A DNA stretch of 64,000 nt from Candidatus Celerinatantimonas neptuna (GTDB lineage Bacteria; Pseudomonadota; Gammaproteobacteria; Enterobacterales; Celerinatantimonadaceae), in assembly GCA_911810475.1 (NCBI GenBank), contig OU461276.1:3473501-3537500 (forward strand). Reading direction: 5' to 3'. The notes beneath the pieces are model-generated. The model made no database searches and was not told the origin of the DNA. It was given only the letters and a program-made list of their open reading frames with translations. Below are positions 10,362 through 20,396 of the stretch, in pieces (positions within the stretch are counted from its first letter, which is position 1; every line of letters starts with the position of its first letter). A program made the translations under genes and the position numbers.

Positions 10362-11608
10362 TGATGCGATATCTTGCTTTATTTATTGGGCTTCGGTATC
10401 ACCGTTTTGGCCAACGACGTGGTTTAGTCGCATTTATTTCCCGTTCATCTACGATTGGTATTGCCTTAGGTGTTGCGGTGCTTATCATCGGTTTATCGGT
10501 GATGAATGGATTTCAGTATGAGTTGAATCACAGGTTCCTTTCTGTTGTCAGCCAGGGAGAGTTATCTGCTGTAAAACCGCCTCTCCAGCAGGCTAAAAAG
10601 CTGACACATATTGCCCAAACGACTACCGGTGTAACCGGTGCATCTCCTTATGTGGAATTGCATGGATTACTTTCATTTAACGGCCATTTAAGTGCAGTGG
10701 GTATTCGTGGCATTGAGCTGCCTTCACAACTTAGAGTCACTGATCTGAAACCATTTGTTAATCACTCTGCGTGGGAAAAATTGCTTAAAAATGAAGATGG
10801 TTTAGTTATTGGTTCACAAATTGCTAAACGACTAAAAGTTAAGCCTGGAGAGCGTGTTACGTTGATGCTGGCTCAAAAAGGTGATAATCACCAGCTTAGG
10901 GCTCCAAGGCGTATTCGTATTCCTATATTGGGCACATTTCGAATTGGTGGACAATTGGATGGTGAGCTTGCCTTTATGAGTTTATCTCGTGCTCAGAAGA
11001 TCAATGGGTGGACTTCTGATCAGGTCACAGGCATTGGGATTCGGGTGACGAAGCCTCTTGAGGCGTCCCACATTGTCAGACGAGTTGGGTTACAGTATCC
11101 GCAAATGGTTTATGTCCAGAGTTGGACCGGTGTATATGGCTATTTATATCAGGATATTCAGATGGTCAGAACGATTATGTATGCCATTATGTTATTGGTT
11201 GTTGCAGTTGCCAGTTTTAATATTATTACGACGTTGATCCTTGCTGTTGCAGATAAACGTCGTGATCTTGCCATTTTGAAGACAATTGGAGCCAGAGATT
11301 CATTATTAGTGCGAAGCTTTATGATTTATGGGGCTTATAATGCGGTCGTTGGTTGTTTTTGGGGTGTTGTCTTTGGAATTATGGGAAGCCTGTGGTTACC
11401 TGGCCTTGTCAGTCTTATTGAACGATTAATCGGTCATCGATTACTATCTCCAGATATCTACTTTATTGACTTTTTACCAAGTCAGCTTGAATGGTCTAAT
11501 GTTGTTGTTGTTGCTGTGGCAGCCGCCGCTATAGGCATTTGCTCAACCATTTGGCCTGCGTGTCGAGCCAGACAGATTAAACCGGCCGAAGAGCTCAATA
11601 ATGGATAA
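10361..11608 (+). CDS. lolE: Lipoprotein-releasing ABC permease LolE
   Basis: Second permease of LolCDE, a paralogue of LolC with the same layout: N-terminal helix (STIGIALGVAVLIIGLSVMNG), periplasmic domain, and three C-terminal helices from about 275 onward. It is 415 residues from the first ATG; the next codon is also ATG (10364), so the start is uncertain by one residue. It follows lolD with a 1-base overlap (TGATG). As the third gene it is assigned LolE by position and similarity. LolC and LolE can be hard to separate without alignment. Confidence 0.9.
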   Translation: MMRYLALFIGLRYHRFGQRRGLVAFISRSSTIGIALGVAVLIIGLSVMNGFQYELNHRFLSVVSQGELSAVKPPLQQAKKLTHIAQTTTGVTGASPYVELHGLLSFNGHLSAVGIRGIELPSQLRVTDLKPFVNHSAWEKLLKNEDGLVIGSQIAKRLKVKPGERVTLMLAQKGDNHQLRAPRRIRIPILGTFRIGGQLDGELAFMSLSRAQKINGWTSDQVTGIGIRVTKPLEASHIVRRVGLQYPQMVYVQSWTGVYGYLYQDIQMVRTIMYAIMLLVVAVASFNIITTLILAVADKRRDLAILKTIGARDSLLVRSFMIYGAYNAVVGCFWGVVFGIMGSLWLPGLVSLIERLIGHRLLSPDIYFIDFLPSQLEWSNVVVVAVAAAAIGICSTIWPACRARQIKPAEELNNG

Positions 11609-11622
11609 TAAATCTTAACTCT

Positions 11623-11657
11623 GGATAAGAACACTAACCATTCTGTGGTTCTTATCC
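11623..11657. terminator. Hairpin after lolE
   Basis: A perfect 10-bp inverted repeat GGATAAGAAC / GTTCTTATCC with a 15-base loop starts 15 bases after the lolE stop. It is a stable stem but no T-run follows, so it may be a terminator or a transcript-stabilising 3' end. Confidence 0.5.
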
Positions 11658-11728
11658 AAAACAGGCGCTTTCAGGTTTCCGATACTTAAACCTAAGCTTT
11701 TTCGCCGGAAAACCTTTTTTATTTTAAT

Positions 11729-11750
11729 TTTGAGGTTAATTAACCTCAAA
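11729..11750. promoter_or_regulatory. Perfect 22-bp palindrome without a loop
   Basis: TTTGAGGTTAA is followed directly by its exact reverse complement TTAACCTCAAA. It lies in the gap between the 3' ends of lolE (plus) and the DUF2062 gene (minus), where an operator would be unexpected. There is no T-run in the right place for a terminator. Role unknown; it may be a protein-binding site or remnant of a mobile end. Confidence 0.4.
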
Positions 11751-11786
11751 GATGAACTTAAATCCTGTGGTTAACTGGATGTCATT

Positions 11787-12296
11787 TTAACGTTTACGTC
11801 TTCTTTGATAGCGACGTATCGTAGAAAACTTCCATAATTGACTAATCGCAATATAACCGACTAATGAACTGATTAAACCGCAAATTAAGCATCCGAGTAA
11901 AAACGGGGGGCCAATGTGCTCCATAGTGGCTAAAAGCCATTGCCAGGATAGGTGAAATTGAAATTTTTCAGCGGGAGTTTGCAGAACCAGAGCTCCAACA
12001 CGGTAGCAAAAATAGAATAACGGTGGCATGGTTAATGGATTAGAGATCCAAACTAACGCAACAGAAAGAGGCAGGTTTACCCGGAATAGGACAGCGCCCA
12101 TTGCAGCAAGGACCATCTGTGAAGGAAGGGGAACGAATGCCATAAACAAACCGACAGCAAATGCACCGGCAGCTGAGCGTCGGTTTAAGTGCCACAAGTT
12201 TGCTTCTTGTAACCAATTTCCTAAAAATCGAAGGTGTTTGTTTTTCTTGAGCTGTTCTGGATCAGGCATGATGCGCTGTAAAAGTCTTCTTGGCAT
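11787..12296 (-). CDS. DUF2062 family inner-membrane protein
   Basis: A 169-residue basic membrane protein. The motif block FAVGLFMAFVPLPSQMVLAAMGAVLFRVNLP (about 46-76), then LVWISNPLTMPPLFYF, is the hallmark of DUF2062. Hydrophobic stretches near 45-95 and 130-150 suggest three or so membrane helices; the C-terminus is arginine/lysine rich (RRYQRRRKR). The function of the family is unknown. It lies head to head with comEC with only 34 bases between starts, an arrangement I recall from related marine genera. Confidence 0.8.
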   Translation of the reverse strand: MPRRLLQRIMPDPEQLKKNKHLRFLGNWLQEANLWHLNRRSAAGAFAVGLFMAFVPLPSQMVLAAMGAVLFRVNLPLSVALVWISNPLTMPPLFYFCYRVGALVLQTPAEKFQFHLSWQWLLATMEHIGPPFLLGCLICGLISSLVGYIAISQLWKFSTIRRYQRRRKR

Positions 12297-12330
12297 GCTA
12301 TTATATTGTCAAATTAATCATTAGTGGTTT

Positions 12331-14550
12331 ATGAATTTACTCGCTTTAGGATGGATGTTGGCCTTGGTGTCATCCTTATTCTGGCCCTCTTTACCTTCGA
12401 TTCCTACCATTATTGGGGTCGCTTTATTTGCCTGCTATTGCCTCAATCGTCGCTATTACCTGATCGTAGGCCTTTGTTTCGGTGCCTGTTGGTTCAGTTG
12501 GCAAGCTCTACAATATAGCCAAGCGGTCAACCAACTCTATCAGCATAATACTCACTATACCATACAAGGCAGAATAATTTCCGTATCTACAAATCAATAT
12601 CGACAAAGTTTTTTACTGCAAATTGATACATCATCACGCTTTTTAAAGAAATTGCATGGACGGGTGGTTCGCTTGTCAGAGTATCATCATCCAAGACGAT
12701 CATTTATTTATGTTTATCCAGGGGATGTGATAAGAGCCGGAGCATCAATCAAGCCTTGTCATAGTAGTCTGAATCAAGGTGGGTTCAACTATCAGCGATG
12801 GATGATTTCCAAAAATATTATTGGGCAGGGGAATGTTCGTCAGGTTGTGGTTGTTCACAAAATATCGACGCTAAGGAGCGCCTTACTTGAACAGCTCCGT
12901 CATTTCTATAGAAAAGTTCCTCAATCGGCAATCATTAATGCATTAATAACAGGTGAGCGAAGCGACATTAACCCGCGACAGAAATTACTCTGGATGCACG
13001 CGGGGGTCGGACATTTACTCGCAATATCCGGATTACATCTTGGAATTCTGGCGTTTTGGGGTTATTGGCTGGGACGTTTGTTAACAATTAAATGTCGGTG
13101 GGGAAAGCGTCTTATCCCATCTGCTATATCGATTTTACTTGCTTGTAGTTATGGTTATCTGGCCGATTGGCCATTATCGGCTCAAAGGGCAGCTGTGATG
13201 CTTTGTGTTTGGTTGTTATCTCAAAGTATAAATTTGTCGATTTCTCGCATTGATAGCTGGCTGTTAGCTCTGTTAGGTGTGACGATTATATGGCCTTTAT
13301 CTGTCCTTTCCGATGGCCTGTGGTTATCTTTCGGAGCCATAATTATTCTATTTTTATTACTATGGTGGTGTCCCTGGAAAGGGTGGCGTCAGATGTTGGT
13401 GATCCAGTCAGGGTTATTAATACTTATGCTACCGATGCAGGCTTGTCTATTTGGCTATATTTCTATTTGGTCTTTGCCTCTTAATTTAATTTTTATACCT
13501 GTTTTTAGTCTTCTAATTATTCCTATGTTGCTTGTTGGTGTCGTATTAGGTTGCCTGAATCTGTCTGTGTCCCATCTCATTCTTAGTTGGGTGGGTGATA
13601 TGCTGAATTTTTTGTCGTGCATCATAAACTTTGTTGCTCAACATTCTTCATTGATACGGCAGATTGCTAAATCACAATGGATCATTTTGTTATTGATTTT
13701 ATTGGTTGTCGGTTTAACCGTTTTAATGCGGGGATATTATGTAATGGTTGGCCTTGTTTTGTGGATTATTACGCCTTCGATTGCAAGTCGTGGGAGTGAT
13801 TGGTGGGTTCACTTTTTAGATGTAGGGCAAGGCTTGGCGATCGTCATTGAATCTCACCACCATGTTGTGATTTATGATACGGGGAACCGTTATCCGACGG
13901 GGTTTTCATATGCTAAGGCAGCTATTGAACCTTTTCTTGTTAGTCGTAGAGATAAATCAGTAGATATGATTGTAGTAAGTCATGCTGATCGGGATCACTT
14001 TGGAGGATATTCTTTTTTACATCAGGAATATCCAAAGGCACAAACGATTTTTGGCGATGACCCGAGGTTTCCGTGGCATAATTGCCATGGACGTATTCAT
14101 TGGCGAGGGCTTATATTAAAATTTATCCAGCCTCGGGCTGAGCATATATCAAACAATAACCGCTCGTGTTTATTACTCGTCAGTGATGGTCTTCATCGGA
14201 TATTATTGACTGGTGATATCGAAACTCGGGCAGAACTCTGGTGGGTAAGGCACTTTCATCAAAATGTTGATGGGATAAGTGTTCCTCATCATGGTAGCCG
14301 TACCTCATCAAGTTTAGTTTGGTTGGAGCACCTTTCTCCTATATGGGCTGTTATTAGTCGTGGTTTTATGAATGCTTACGGTTTTCCCCATCCATCAGTG
14401 ATCTCCCGATATAAACAACAAGGTATTCGGGTATACGATACGGGTAAAGATGGGCAAATTTCAGTTCATATTAAACGATCTCAGATAAAGTTGATGAGTT
14501 ACCGGCAGAATATAAAGCCTTTTTGGTATAACCGTTTACGTTATAAGTGA
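12331..14550 (+). CDS. comEC: ComEC/Rec2 family DNA uptake channel
   Basis: A 739-residue polytopic membrane protein of the ComEC/Rec2 family, which imports single-stranded DNA across the inner membrane during natural transformation. It has the N-terminal DUF4131-type region, a central Competence domain of many helices (GVGHLLAISGLHLGI near 227-241) and a C-terminal metallo-beta-lactamase-like domain beginning at FLDVGQGLAIVIES (about 495). That domain carries the metal motif SHADRDHFGG at about 550-559 and a later PHHGSRTSS. All three parts are complete, so it should be functional. No other competence genes are nearby. Followed 76 bases on by msbA. Confidence 0.92.
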   Translation: MNLLALGWMLALVSSLFWPSLPSIPTIIGVALFACYCLNRRYYLIVGLCFGACWFSWQALQYSQAVNQLYQHNTHYTIQGRIISVSTNQYRQSFLLQIDTSSRFLKKLHGRVVRLSEYHHPRRSFIYVYPGDVIRAGASIKPCHSSLNQGGFNYQRWMISKNIIGQGNVRQVVVVHKISTLRSALLEQLRHFYRKVPQSAIINALITGERSDINPRQKLLWMHAGVGHLLAISGLHLGILAFWGYWLGRLLTIKCRWGKRLIPSAISILLACSYGYLADWPLSAQRAAVMLCVWLLSQSINLSISRIDSWLLALLGVTIIWPLSVLSDGLWLSFGAIIILFLLLWWCPWKGWRQMLVIQSGLLILMLPMQACLFGYISIWSLPLNLIFIPVFSLLIIPMLLVGVVLGCLNLSVSHLILSWVGDMLNFLSCIINFVAQHSSLIRQIAKSQWIILLLILLVVGLTVLMRGYYVMVGLVLWIITPSIASRGSDWWVHFLDVGQGLAIVIESHHHVVIYDTGNRYPTGFSYAKAAIEPFLVSRRDKSVDMIVVSHADRDHFGGYSFLHQEYPKAQTIFGDDPRFPWHNCHGRIHWRGLILKFIQPRAEHISNNNRSCLLLVSDGLHRILLTGDIETRAELWWVRHFHQNVDGISVPHHGSRTSSSLVWLEHLSPIWAVISRGFMNAYGFPHPSVISRYKQQGIRVYDTGKDGQISVHIKRSQIKLMSYRQNIKPFWYNRLRYK

Positions 14551-14626
14551 AAAGTATGCTCTAATTGGTTGGTGATTCTAAACTTAAACGTTAGAATGAC
14601 TGTCATTTTTTTTAAGTTGATAAGTT

Positions 14627-16384
14627 ATGGGCCGAAAAAAAACGCAGCATAAGCACTCGAATTTTGTTCGTTTGTTTGGGTATGTTGCAGAACGTAAAGC
14701 GGGCTTGGTTGTTGCTATAATTGCAATGATTGGTTATGCCGCAGTCGATACGACTTTTGTCTATTCGATTAAACCGTTAATCGATCAGGGGCTGAGTGGT
14801 AAAGATCCGAGTATATTGAAGATCATGCCATTCTTTGTCGTTGGAATCGTTTTATTACGGGGGACGTTTAACTTCGTATCTGCCTATTGTATGGCATGGG
14901 TTGGTAGCCATGTGGTCATGAAAATGCAGCGACAAATTTTCAATCATCTTATGGGGATGCCCGTCTCGTTTTTCGATAAAAATTCAACCGGTAATTTGTT
15001 ATCAAAGATTACTTACGATACCAATCAAATCGCAGATACTTCAACAAAAGCTCTGGTCACGATGGTCAAGCAGGGCGGCTTAGTCATTGGCTTAGTTGGA
15101 ATGATGTTCTATAACAGCTGGATGCTATCTTTAATTTTCTTAATTATAGGCCCGATTGTGGCTATTGTAATACGTACCGTCAGCCGACGTTTTCGCCGTA
15201 TTAGTAAAAATATGCAAGATGCAATGGGATCTGTGACATCAGTGTCAGAGCAGATGTTAAATGGTCATCGTGAGGTGTTAGCGTTTAACGGGCAAGCCAG
15301 AGAGAACGAACGTTTTTTTGATGTTAGTAATCGAATTCGTCGTCAGCAAATGAAAATGTCTGCAACGTCAGCAATGTCTAATCCGGTTGTTCAGATTGTT
15401 GCAACCTTGGGGTTAGCTGTTGTCCTTTACGCAGCGTCGTTTCCCCATGTAATGGCTCAGTTAACACCAGGGACTTTTACAGTTATTGTGACATCGATGA
15501 TGATGCTCCAACAGCCTATAAAACAGCTTACACAGATCAATACCAACTTTCAGCGGGGTATGGCTGCATGTACAAGTCTGTTCACTGTTTTAGATACACC
15601 TAATGAAACAGATGATGGAGATTATGAACCCAAACGGGTTAAAGGTCAGATTGAACTTAAGGATGTTACATTTACTTATCCGACTAAAGATGCACCAGTA
15701 CTTCGAAATATTGGATTTAAAGTCGACGCAGGTAAGACAATTGCGCTTGTCGGTCGTTCGGGAAGTGGTAAAACAACTATCGCCAGCCTGCTATCGCGTT
15801 TTTACGATATTGATGATGGTACGATCAAAATTGATGATCATGAGCTGCAATCGTATAAATTATCTGCTTTAAGAAAACAGTTTTCTATGGTCTCTCAAGG
15901 CGTTCATCTTTTTGCCGGAAGCATCGCTGAAAATATTGCCTACGCTTATGATAGCGCATCCCGAGAGCAAATAGAGAAAGCCGCTGAAATGGCGAATGTC
16001 ATGGAATTTGTGAATCACTTACCTGATGGGCTTGATACGCTTATTGGGGAGCGGGGGGTGATGTTGTCGGGTGGGCAACGTCAACGTGTAGCAATCGCAA
16101 GAGCTTTGTTAAGAGATGCCCCTATTCTGATTCTTGATGAGGCGACATCAGCGTTAGATACAGCATCAGAGCGTAAAATCCAGGAAGCAATTGAGCGTGT
16201 TTGTGAAAATCGAACTGCGATTGTGATTGCTCACCGTCTTTCTACAATTGAAAATGCTGATGAAATTTTAGTTATTGATGATGGCAGGTTATTGGAGAGC
16301 GGTTCACATCGCCAGCTATTAGACAAGCAAGGGGCTTATTACCAGCTTTATCAAATGCAGTTTGGTGGTGGTGAAAGTGCTTGA
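14627..16384 (+). CDS. msbA: Lipid A flippase MsbA
   Basis: A 585-residue half-transporter ABC exporter that flips lipid A-core across the inner membrane; it works as a homodimer. Six membrane helices fill residues about 25-300, followed by the nucleotide-binding domain with Walker A GRSGSGKTT at about 376-384, signature LSGGQRQRVAIARAL at about 480-494 and Walker B ILILDEATSALD. Length matches E. coli MsbA (582). The position before lpxK, ycaR and kdsB is the classic order and supports the specific name over other ABC exporters. Its end overlaps lpxK. Confidence 0.95.
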   Translation: MGRKKTQHKHSNFVRLFGYVAERKAGLVVAIIAMIGYAAVDTTFVYSIKPLIDQGLSGKDPSILKIMPFFVVGIVLLRGTFNFVSAYCMAWVGSHVVMKMQRQIFNHLMGMPVSFFDKNSTGNLLSKITYDTNQIADTSTKALVTMVKQGGLVIGLVGMMFYNSWMLSLIFLIIGPIVAIVIRTVSRRFRRISKNMQDAMGSVTSVSEQMLNGHREVLAFNGQARENERFFDVSNRIRRQQMKMSATSAMSNPVVQIVATLGLAVVLYAASFPHVMAQLTPGTFTVIVTSMMMLQQPIKQLTQINTNFQRGMAACTSLFTVLDTPNETDDGDYEPKRVKGQIELKDVTFTYPTKDAPVLRNIGFKVDAGKTIALVGRSGSGKTTIASLLSRFYDIDDGTIKIDDHELQSYKLSALRKQFSMVSQGVHLFAGSIAENIAYAYDSASREQIEKAAEMANVMEFVNHLPDGLDTLIGERGVMLSGGQRQRVAIARALLRDAPILILDEATSALDTASERKIQEAIERVCENRTAIVIAHRLSTIENADEILVIDDGRLLESGSHRQLLDKQGAYYQLYQMQFGGGESA

Positions 16385-17363
16385 TCGGATTTGGTACCAT
16401 CGAACGCTTCTAACCTGGTTGCTCTGGCCTCTAAGTTGTGTGTTTCGTTGTATTGCTTTTTACCGGCGGAAGCGTTTTTTAACCGGAAAGCAAAAGAGTT
16501 ATCGTCCTGAACAGCCTGTTATTATTGTTGGCAATATTGGTGTAGGTGGTAATGGTAAGACACCCGTTGTTTTAGCTATTTGTCGATATTTGAGTCAAAT
16601 CGGCTATCACCCCGGCGTTATTAGTCGTGGTTACGGTGGAAAGGCTGGCTCTCCTTTATTAGTCACTGAAACGATGAGTGCTTCATTATGCGGTGATGAG
16701 CCATTATTAATTTTCCGACGTAGTCTGTGTCCTGTTGCTGTCTTTGCGGACCGCCAACAAGCGATCGAACAGTTATTACAACATCATCCTGAATGTGATG
16801 TGATCATCGCTGATGATGGTATGCAACATTATCGTTTAGCGCGGGATGTCGAAATTTGTGTAGTGGATGCTGTTCGTCAATTTGGTAATGGTTTTTGCTT
16901 GCCTGCCGGGCCACTTCGTGAACCTGTCCGGCGGTTGGATGATGTCGATCGAATTGTTTCAAATGGTGGTTTGCTTGATGGATTTTCAGCTGATGTGATG
17001 CTTTTAGAGCCTGGATCATGGTTTTTAGTTCAAAATAGGGAGCAAGTAAGTCATGAGTCTGTTCCTCAAAAAGGCTGGGCATTAGCTGGTATTGGTCATC
17101 CTCAGCGGTTCTATCAAACATTATCTGAACAAGATATCGAAATTGAAGGTTATGTTGATGTCCCTGATCATGCGATCTTAAATTCAGGACAGATCAACCG
17201 GTTGCAGGACCAGGTTGTTTTTATGACTGAAAAAGATGCTCTGAAATATAGTCAACTAGCTGGGCCTAAGTGGTATTATTTATCGGTATCGGCAGCACTA
17301 CCCGATGCTTTTTATTCTTTTATTTCTCAACGTGTGGAGCTGTTTTATGCCTCTAGATCATAA
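16362..17363 (+). CDS. lpxK: Tetraacyldisaccharide 4'-kinase LpxK
   Basis: Membrane-associated kinase that phosphorylates the 4' position of the lipid A disaccharide precursor. The P-loop-like [15 protein letters not shown] lies near residue 57-71, followed by [15 protein letters not shown], the [15 protein letters not shown] block and [15 protein letters not shown], all LpxK signatures. The frame starts with ATG at 16362 inside msbA, but several in-frame GTG codons follow; GTG at 16377 (giving [10 protein letters not shown]) fits E. coli LpxK better and would overlap msbA by 8 bases. The 3' end overlaps ycaR by 17 bases. Confidence 0.93.
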   Translation: MVVVKVLDRIWYHRTLLTWLLWPLSCVFRCIAFYRRKRFLTGKQKSYRPEQPVIIVGNIGVGGNGKTPVVLAICRYLSQIGYHPGVISRGYGGKAGSPLLVTETMSASLCGDEPLLIFRRSLCPVAVFADRQQAIEQLLQHHPECDVIIADDGMQHYRLARDVEICVVDAVRQFGNGFCLPAGPLREPVRRLDDVDRIVSNGGLLDGFSADVMLLEPGSWFLVQNREQVSHESVPQKGWALAGIGHPQRFYQTLSEQDIEIEGYVDVPDHAILNSGQINRLQDQVVFMTEKDALKYSQLAGPKWYYLSVSAALPDAFYSFISQRVELFYASRS

Positions 17364-17535
17364 TTTGCTTGAAATAATTGCTTGTCCTATATGTAAGGGC
17401 AAGTTGTATTTGGATCCTGTTCGGGAAGAGCTGGTTTGTAAATTTGATCGTCTTGCGTATCCAATTGATCAAGGTATCCCCGTTTTGTTAGAGGATAAAG
17501 CGCGTGAATTAAGTAGTGAAGATTTACCAAAATGA
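17347..17535 (+). CDS. ycaR: Trm112/YcaR family small protein
   Basis: A 62-residue protein starting [20 protein letters not shown], with the CPxC zinc-like pair and [17 protein letters not shown] ending typical of YcaR (60 aa in E. coli). The frame is open further upstream, but the ATG at 17347 has a GGAG ribosome site 7 bases before it and gives the family length. It overlaps lpxK at its start and kdsB (ATGA) at its end, as in enterobacteria. Precise function is not established. Confidence 0.92.
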   Translation: MPLDHNLLEIIACPICKGKLYLDPVREELVCKFDRLAYPIDQGIPVLLEDKARELSSEDLPK

Positions 17536-18275
17536 GTTATACCATTATTATTCCGGCTAGATATGCATCAACTCGTTTACCTGGAAAAGCTTTGCTTGAT
17601 ATTGCAGGAAAAACGATGATTCAAAGGGTTTTTGAGCAAGCAACCCAGTGTAAAGCAAATCGTGTTGTCATTGCCACCGATGATCAACGGATAGTTGATA
17701 CTGTACAAGCCTTCGGTGGGGAAGTGTGTTTAACGGCATCAACTCATGAGTCTGGTACTGAGCGACTTGCCGAAGTTGTGGATAAATTGTCATTAGATGA
17801 CAACGAAATTATTGTGAATATACAAGGTGATGAGCCTTTGATTCCTCCGTGCATTGTCGACCAGGTTGCTGAATTATTAGAAAATGACTTAGAAGTACCA
17901 ATGGCAACATTAGCGGGTGACTTTATTTCATTCGGTCAGATTCAAGATCCAAACGTTGTCAAAGTGGTTTGTGATCATTATGGAAGGGCCCTTTACTTTA
18001 GCCGAGCGCCTATTCCTTATTCAAGAAATGGAGAATGGCCAAGAGATGCTTTCTTGAAACATATTGGAATATATAGTTATCGGGCTGGATTTATTCATAA
18101 GTATATCTCAATGCAGCCATCACCAATTGAGCAATATGAAAAACTCGAACAATTGAGGGTGCTTTGGTATGGATATAAAATTAACGTTGCTAAAGCATTA
18201 GCTGATCCTGGCTATGGTGTTGATACACAAGAAGATATTGAAAAAGTAAGAGAGATAATAAAACAAGGTTTGTAG
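17532..18275 (+). CDS. kdsB: CMP-Kdo synthetase KdsB
   Basis: Activates the LPS sugar Kdo with CTP to give CMP-Kdo for inner-core assembly. The 247-residue cytidylyltransferase shows the N-terminal [16 protein letters not shown] nucleotide-binding motif, [15 protein letters not shown] (magnesium and substrate site) and the [11 protein letters not shown] and [10 protein letters not shown] blocks characteristic of KdsB. Length equals the E. coli enzyme (248). It is the last gene of the msbA-lpxK-ycaR-kdsB operon, overlapping ycaR by 4 bases. Confidence 0.96.
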   Translation: MSYTIIIPARYASTRLPGKALLDIAGKTMIQRVFEQATQCKANRVVIATDDQRIVDTVQAFGGEVCLTASTHESGTERLAEVVDKLSLDDNEIIVNIQGDEPLIPPCIVDQVAELLENDLEVPMATLAGDFISFGQIQDPNVVKVVCDHYGRALYFSRAPIPYSRNGEWPRDAFLKHIGIYSYRAGFIHKYISMQPSPIEQYEKLEQLRVLWYGYKINVAKALADPGYGVDTQEDIEKVREIIKQGL

Positions 18276-18675
18276 AAGGTGGTTGTAACGTGTTTAAACT
18301 AAGCGCATTTATTCCTTGTAACTTTCTTTGTAATTGGATTTCGTTATAAGTCAATTTTACTTCATACCTTAATTGGACTGTTATTTAAAATTCGTTAGTA
18401 GGGTTGTATCGTATTATGTTGAAGTCTATCTAACTATTTGATTTAAGGCTCTTGTAATGACATTAGCAGTTTGCTTTTTGATCAGATGTTAGATGGGTTG
18501 TTTAATAGACCTTTTTTGAAGTAGGTAAGAGAAATTGTATAATTGGTTTTAATTACATTGGTTTTATAGAGAATTAATAATTACATTTTCATATGTAGCT
18601 TTGGTCAGCGGTTTGGATTGTATTATTAGTTGTCTGGTTATAAGTTGGTAATCGTGAATAAATATCTAACTTAAT
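18276..18675. other. Gene-free AT-rich gap between kdsB and gltA
   Basis: About 400 bases with frequent stops in all frames and no recognisable element except the shared terminator at its right end. No promoter is expected here because both flanking genes end into it. Confidence 0.5.
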
Positions 18676-18702
18676 AAAAGCTGCTTATATAAAGCAGCTT
18701 TT
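18676..18702. terminator. Bidirectional terminator of gltA
   Basis: An 11-bp perfect stem AAAAGCTGCTT / AAGCAGCTTTT with a 5-base loop, giving T-rich ends on both strands. It lies 20 bases beyond the gltA stop and would also stop read-through from kdsB. Confidence 0.85.
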
Positions 18703-18722
18703 ATTATTTAGTAATAAAGAGT

Positions 18723-20009
18723 TTATTTACGTGAAGTCTTTGGGAAATCTTTGAGAGTTTCACCGGTATATAGTTGTCGTGGACGCCCAATACGTTGGCC
18801 TGGTGTTTGTAACATTTCAATCCAGTGAGCAATCCATCCAACTGTTCGAGACATTGCGAAAATAACCGTAAACATGCTGGTTGGTATTCCTATTGCGCGC
18901 ATAACAATACCAGAATAGAAATCGACATTCGGGTACAGTTTTTTCTCGATAAAATATTCATCTGTTAATGCAATTTTTTCGAGTTCCATTGCAATATCAA
19001 GCAATGGATCATTAATATTTAACTCATCTAATACTTCATGACATGTTTCTCGCATAACTTTTGCGCGAGGATCATAGTTTTTATATACCCGATGACCAAA
19101 TCCCATTAAACGGAAAGGATCGTCTTTATCTTTTGCTTTTTCTATATATTCAGGGATCTTCTCAACAGAGCCAATTTCTTCTAGCATTGTCAAGCATGCT
19201 TCATTTGCACCGCCATGGGCAGGTCCCCATAAACATGCTATACCAGCTGCAATGCAAGCGAATGGATTAGATGCTGATGAACCAGCCAATCGCACTGTTG
19301 ATGTTGATGCATTTTGCTCATGATCTGCATGAAGCATGAAAATACGATCAATAGCTTTTTCGACTACAGGGTTGATCTCATATTCTTCAGTTGGAACAGA
19401 AAACATCATGTTTAGGAAGTTTCCGGCATAACTTAGATCATTCCTTGGGTAAACAAATGGTTGGCCAGTTGAATACTTATAGCTCATAGCAGCAAGTGTT
19501 GGCATTTTTGACAACAGTCGATAGGCTGCTATTTCCCGGTGTCTCTCATTAGTTACATCAAGTGAGTCATGATAGAAAGCCGATAAAGCACCAACGACAC
19601 CAACCATAATAGCCATAGGATGTGAATCTCGGCGAAATCCCTGAAAGAAATGGATTAGCTGTTCATGCACCATTGTATGACGGGTTACAGTCTCTTTAAA
19701 TTGGGTATATTGCTCTTCGTTCGGGCGTTCACCAAACAATAAGATATAGCATACTTCCAGATATTCAGACTGTTCGGCTAATTGATCAATAGGATATCCC
19801 CGATGTAATAAAATCCCTTTATCCCCATCGATATAGGTGATTTGTGATTCGCATGATGCGGTTGCCAAAAAGCCGGGATCAAAAGTGAAATACCCTTTAG
19901 AACCTAAATTACGGACATCAATCACATCATTTCCGGCAGTGCCTGAAATAATAGGAAGCTCAATAGGATCTTGTCCGGGCAACTGTAAAATGGCTACTTT
20001 ATCAGCCAT
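18723..20009 (-). CDS. gltA: Citrate synthase, type II
   Basis: Condenses acetyl-CoA and oxaloacetate to citrate, the entry step of the TCA cycle. The 428-residue protein has the catalytic blocks [11 protein letters not shown] (histidine near 265), [15 protein letters not shown] (histidine near 306) and [16 protein letters not shown] (aspartate near 363), and matches the E. coli allosteric type (427 aa). The start is preceded by GGGAG. It is transcribed away from the sdh-suc operon and ends at a strong terminator. Confidence 0.97.
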   Translation of the reverse strand: MADKVAILQLPGQDPIELPIISGTAGNDVIDVRNLGSKGYFTFDPGFLATASCESQITYIDGDKGILLHRGYPIDQLAEQSEYLEVCYILLFGERPNEEQYTQFKETVTRHTMVHEQLIHFFQGFRRDSHPMAIMVGVVGALSAFYHDSLDVTNERHREIAAYRLLSKMPTLAAMSYKYSTGQPFVYPRNDLSYAGNFLNMMFSVPTEEYEINPVVEKAIDRIFMLHADHEQNASTSTVRLAGSSASNPFACIAAGIACLWGPAHGGANEACLTMLEEIGSVEKIPEYIEKAKDKDDPFRLMGFGHRVYKNYDPRAKVMRETCHEVLDELNINDPLLDIAMELEKIALTDEYFIEKKLYPNVDFYSGIVMRAIGIPTSMFTVIFAMSRTVGWIAHWIEMLQTPGQRIGRPRQLYTGETLKDFPKTSRK

Positions 20010-20062
20010 AGCTCGTCTCCCTTGCTTATAAGTTTATTATTAAAATCGTTACGAGTAAATTT

Positions 20063-20091
20063 AGTATTACCTTGATATATGGGGTTGTCAA
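20063..20091 (-). promoter_or_regulatory. Candidate sigma-70 promoter of gltA
   Basis: On the minus strand a perfect TTGACA (-35, plus coordinates 20086-20091) is followed after 17 bases by AATACT (20063-20068, four of six to TATAAT). The transcript would start roughly 45-50 bases before the gltA ATG. Confidence 0.5.
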
Positions 20092-20133
20092 ACAAAGTCG
20101 AGGTATATCATGTTACATGTTTTTTTGAAAATT

Positions 20134-20210
20134 GTTAATTTTTTAATGAGATGAAAATAATAATCATTAAAAATGATAAAACTTTGCACATTTGTTAATT
20201 GCTATTAAAT
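20134..20210. promoter_or_regulatory. Two ArcA-like GTTAATT boxes in the gltA-sdh control region
   Basis: GTTAATT occurs at 20134-20140 and again at 20194-20200, each followed within a few bases by an AT-rich second half (TTTTTAATGA and GCTATTAAAT). ArcA is known to repress gltA and sdh in E. coli through GTTAAT-type direct repeats. Assignment is by resemblance only in a very AT-rich region. Confidence 0.35.
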
Positions 20211-20396
20211 AGCTCACTCACTATACTAAATCTGTATTTGTCATATCCATCAAAGAATAATTCTATGAATTTAAGTGCCGATCATAGTTTTTTGTTTAAT
20301 TCTTTGAAGGGAAGCACATTTTTAACATTTGTATAACTATAATTCAGTTTGACGAATGAATTAAGTTGTCATCAAACTTAGAGTTCATGGATATAA

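Noticed and set aside
20304-20343. TTGAAG and TATAAT as a promoter for sdhC
   Set aside because: The spacing is 28 bases, too long for a sigma-70 promoter; a real start site could not be chosen.
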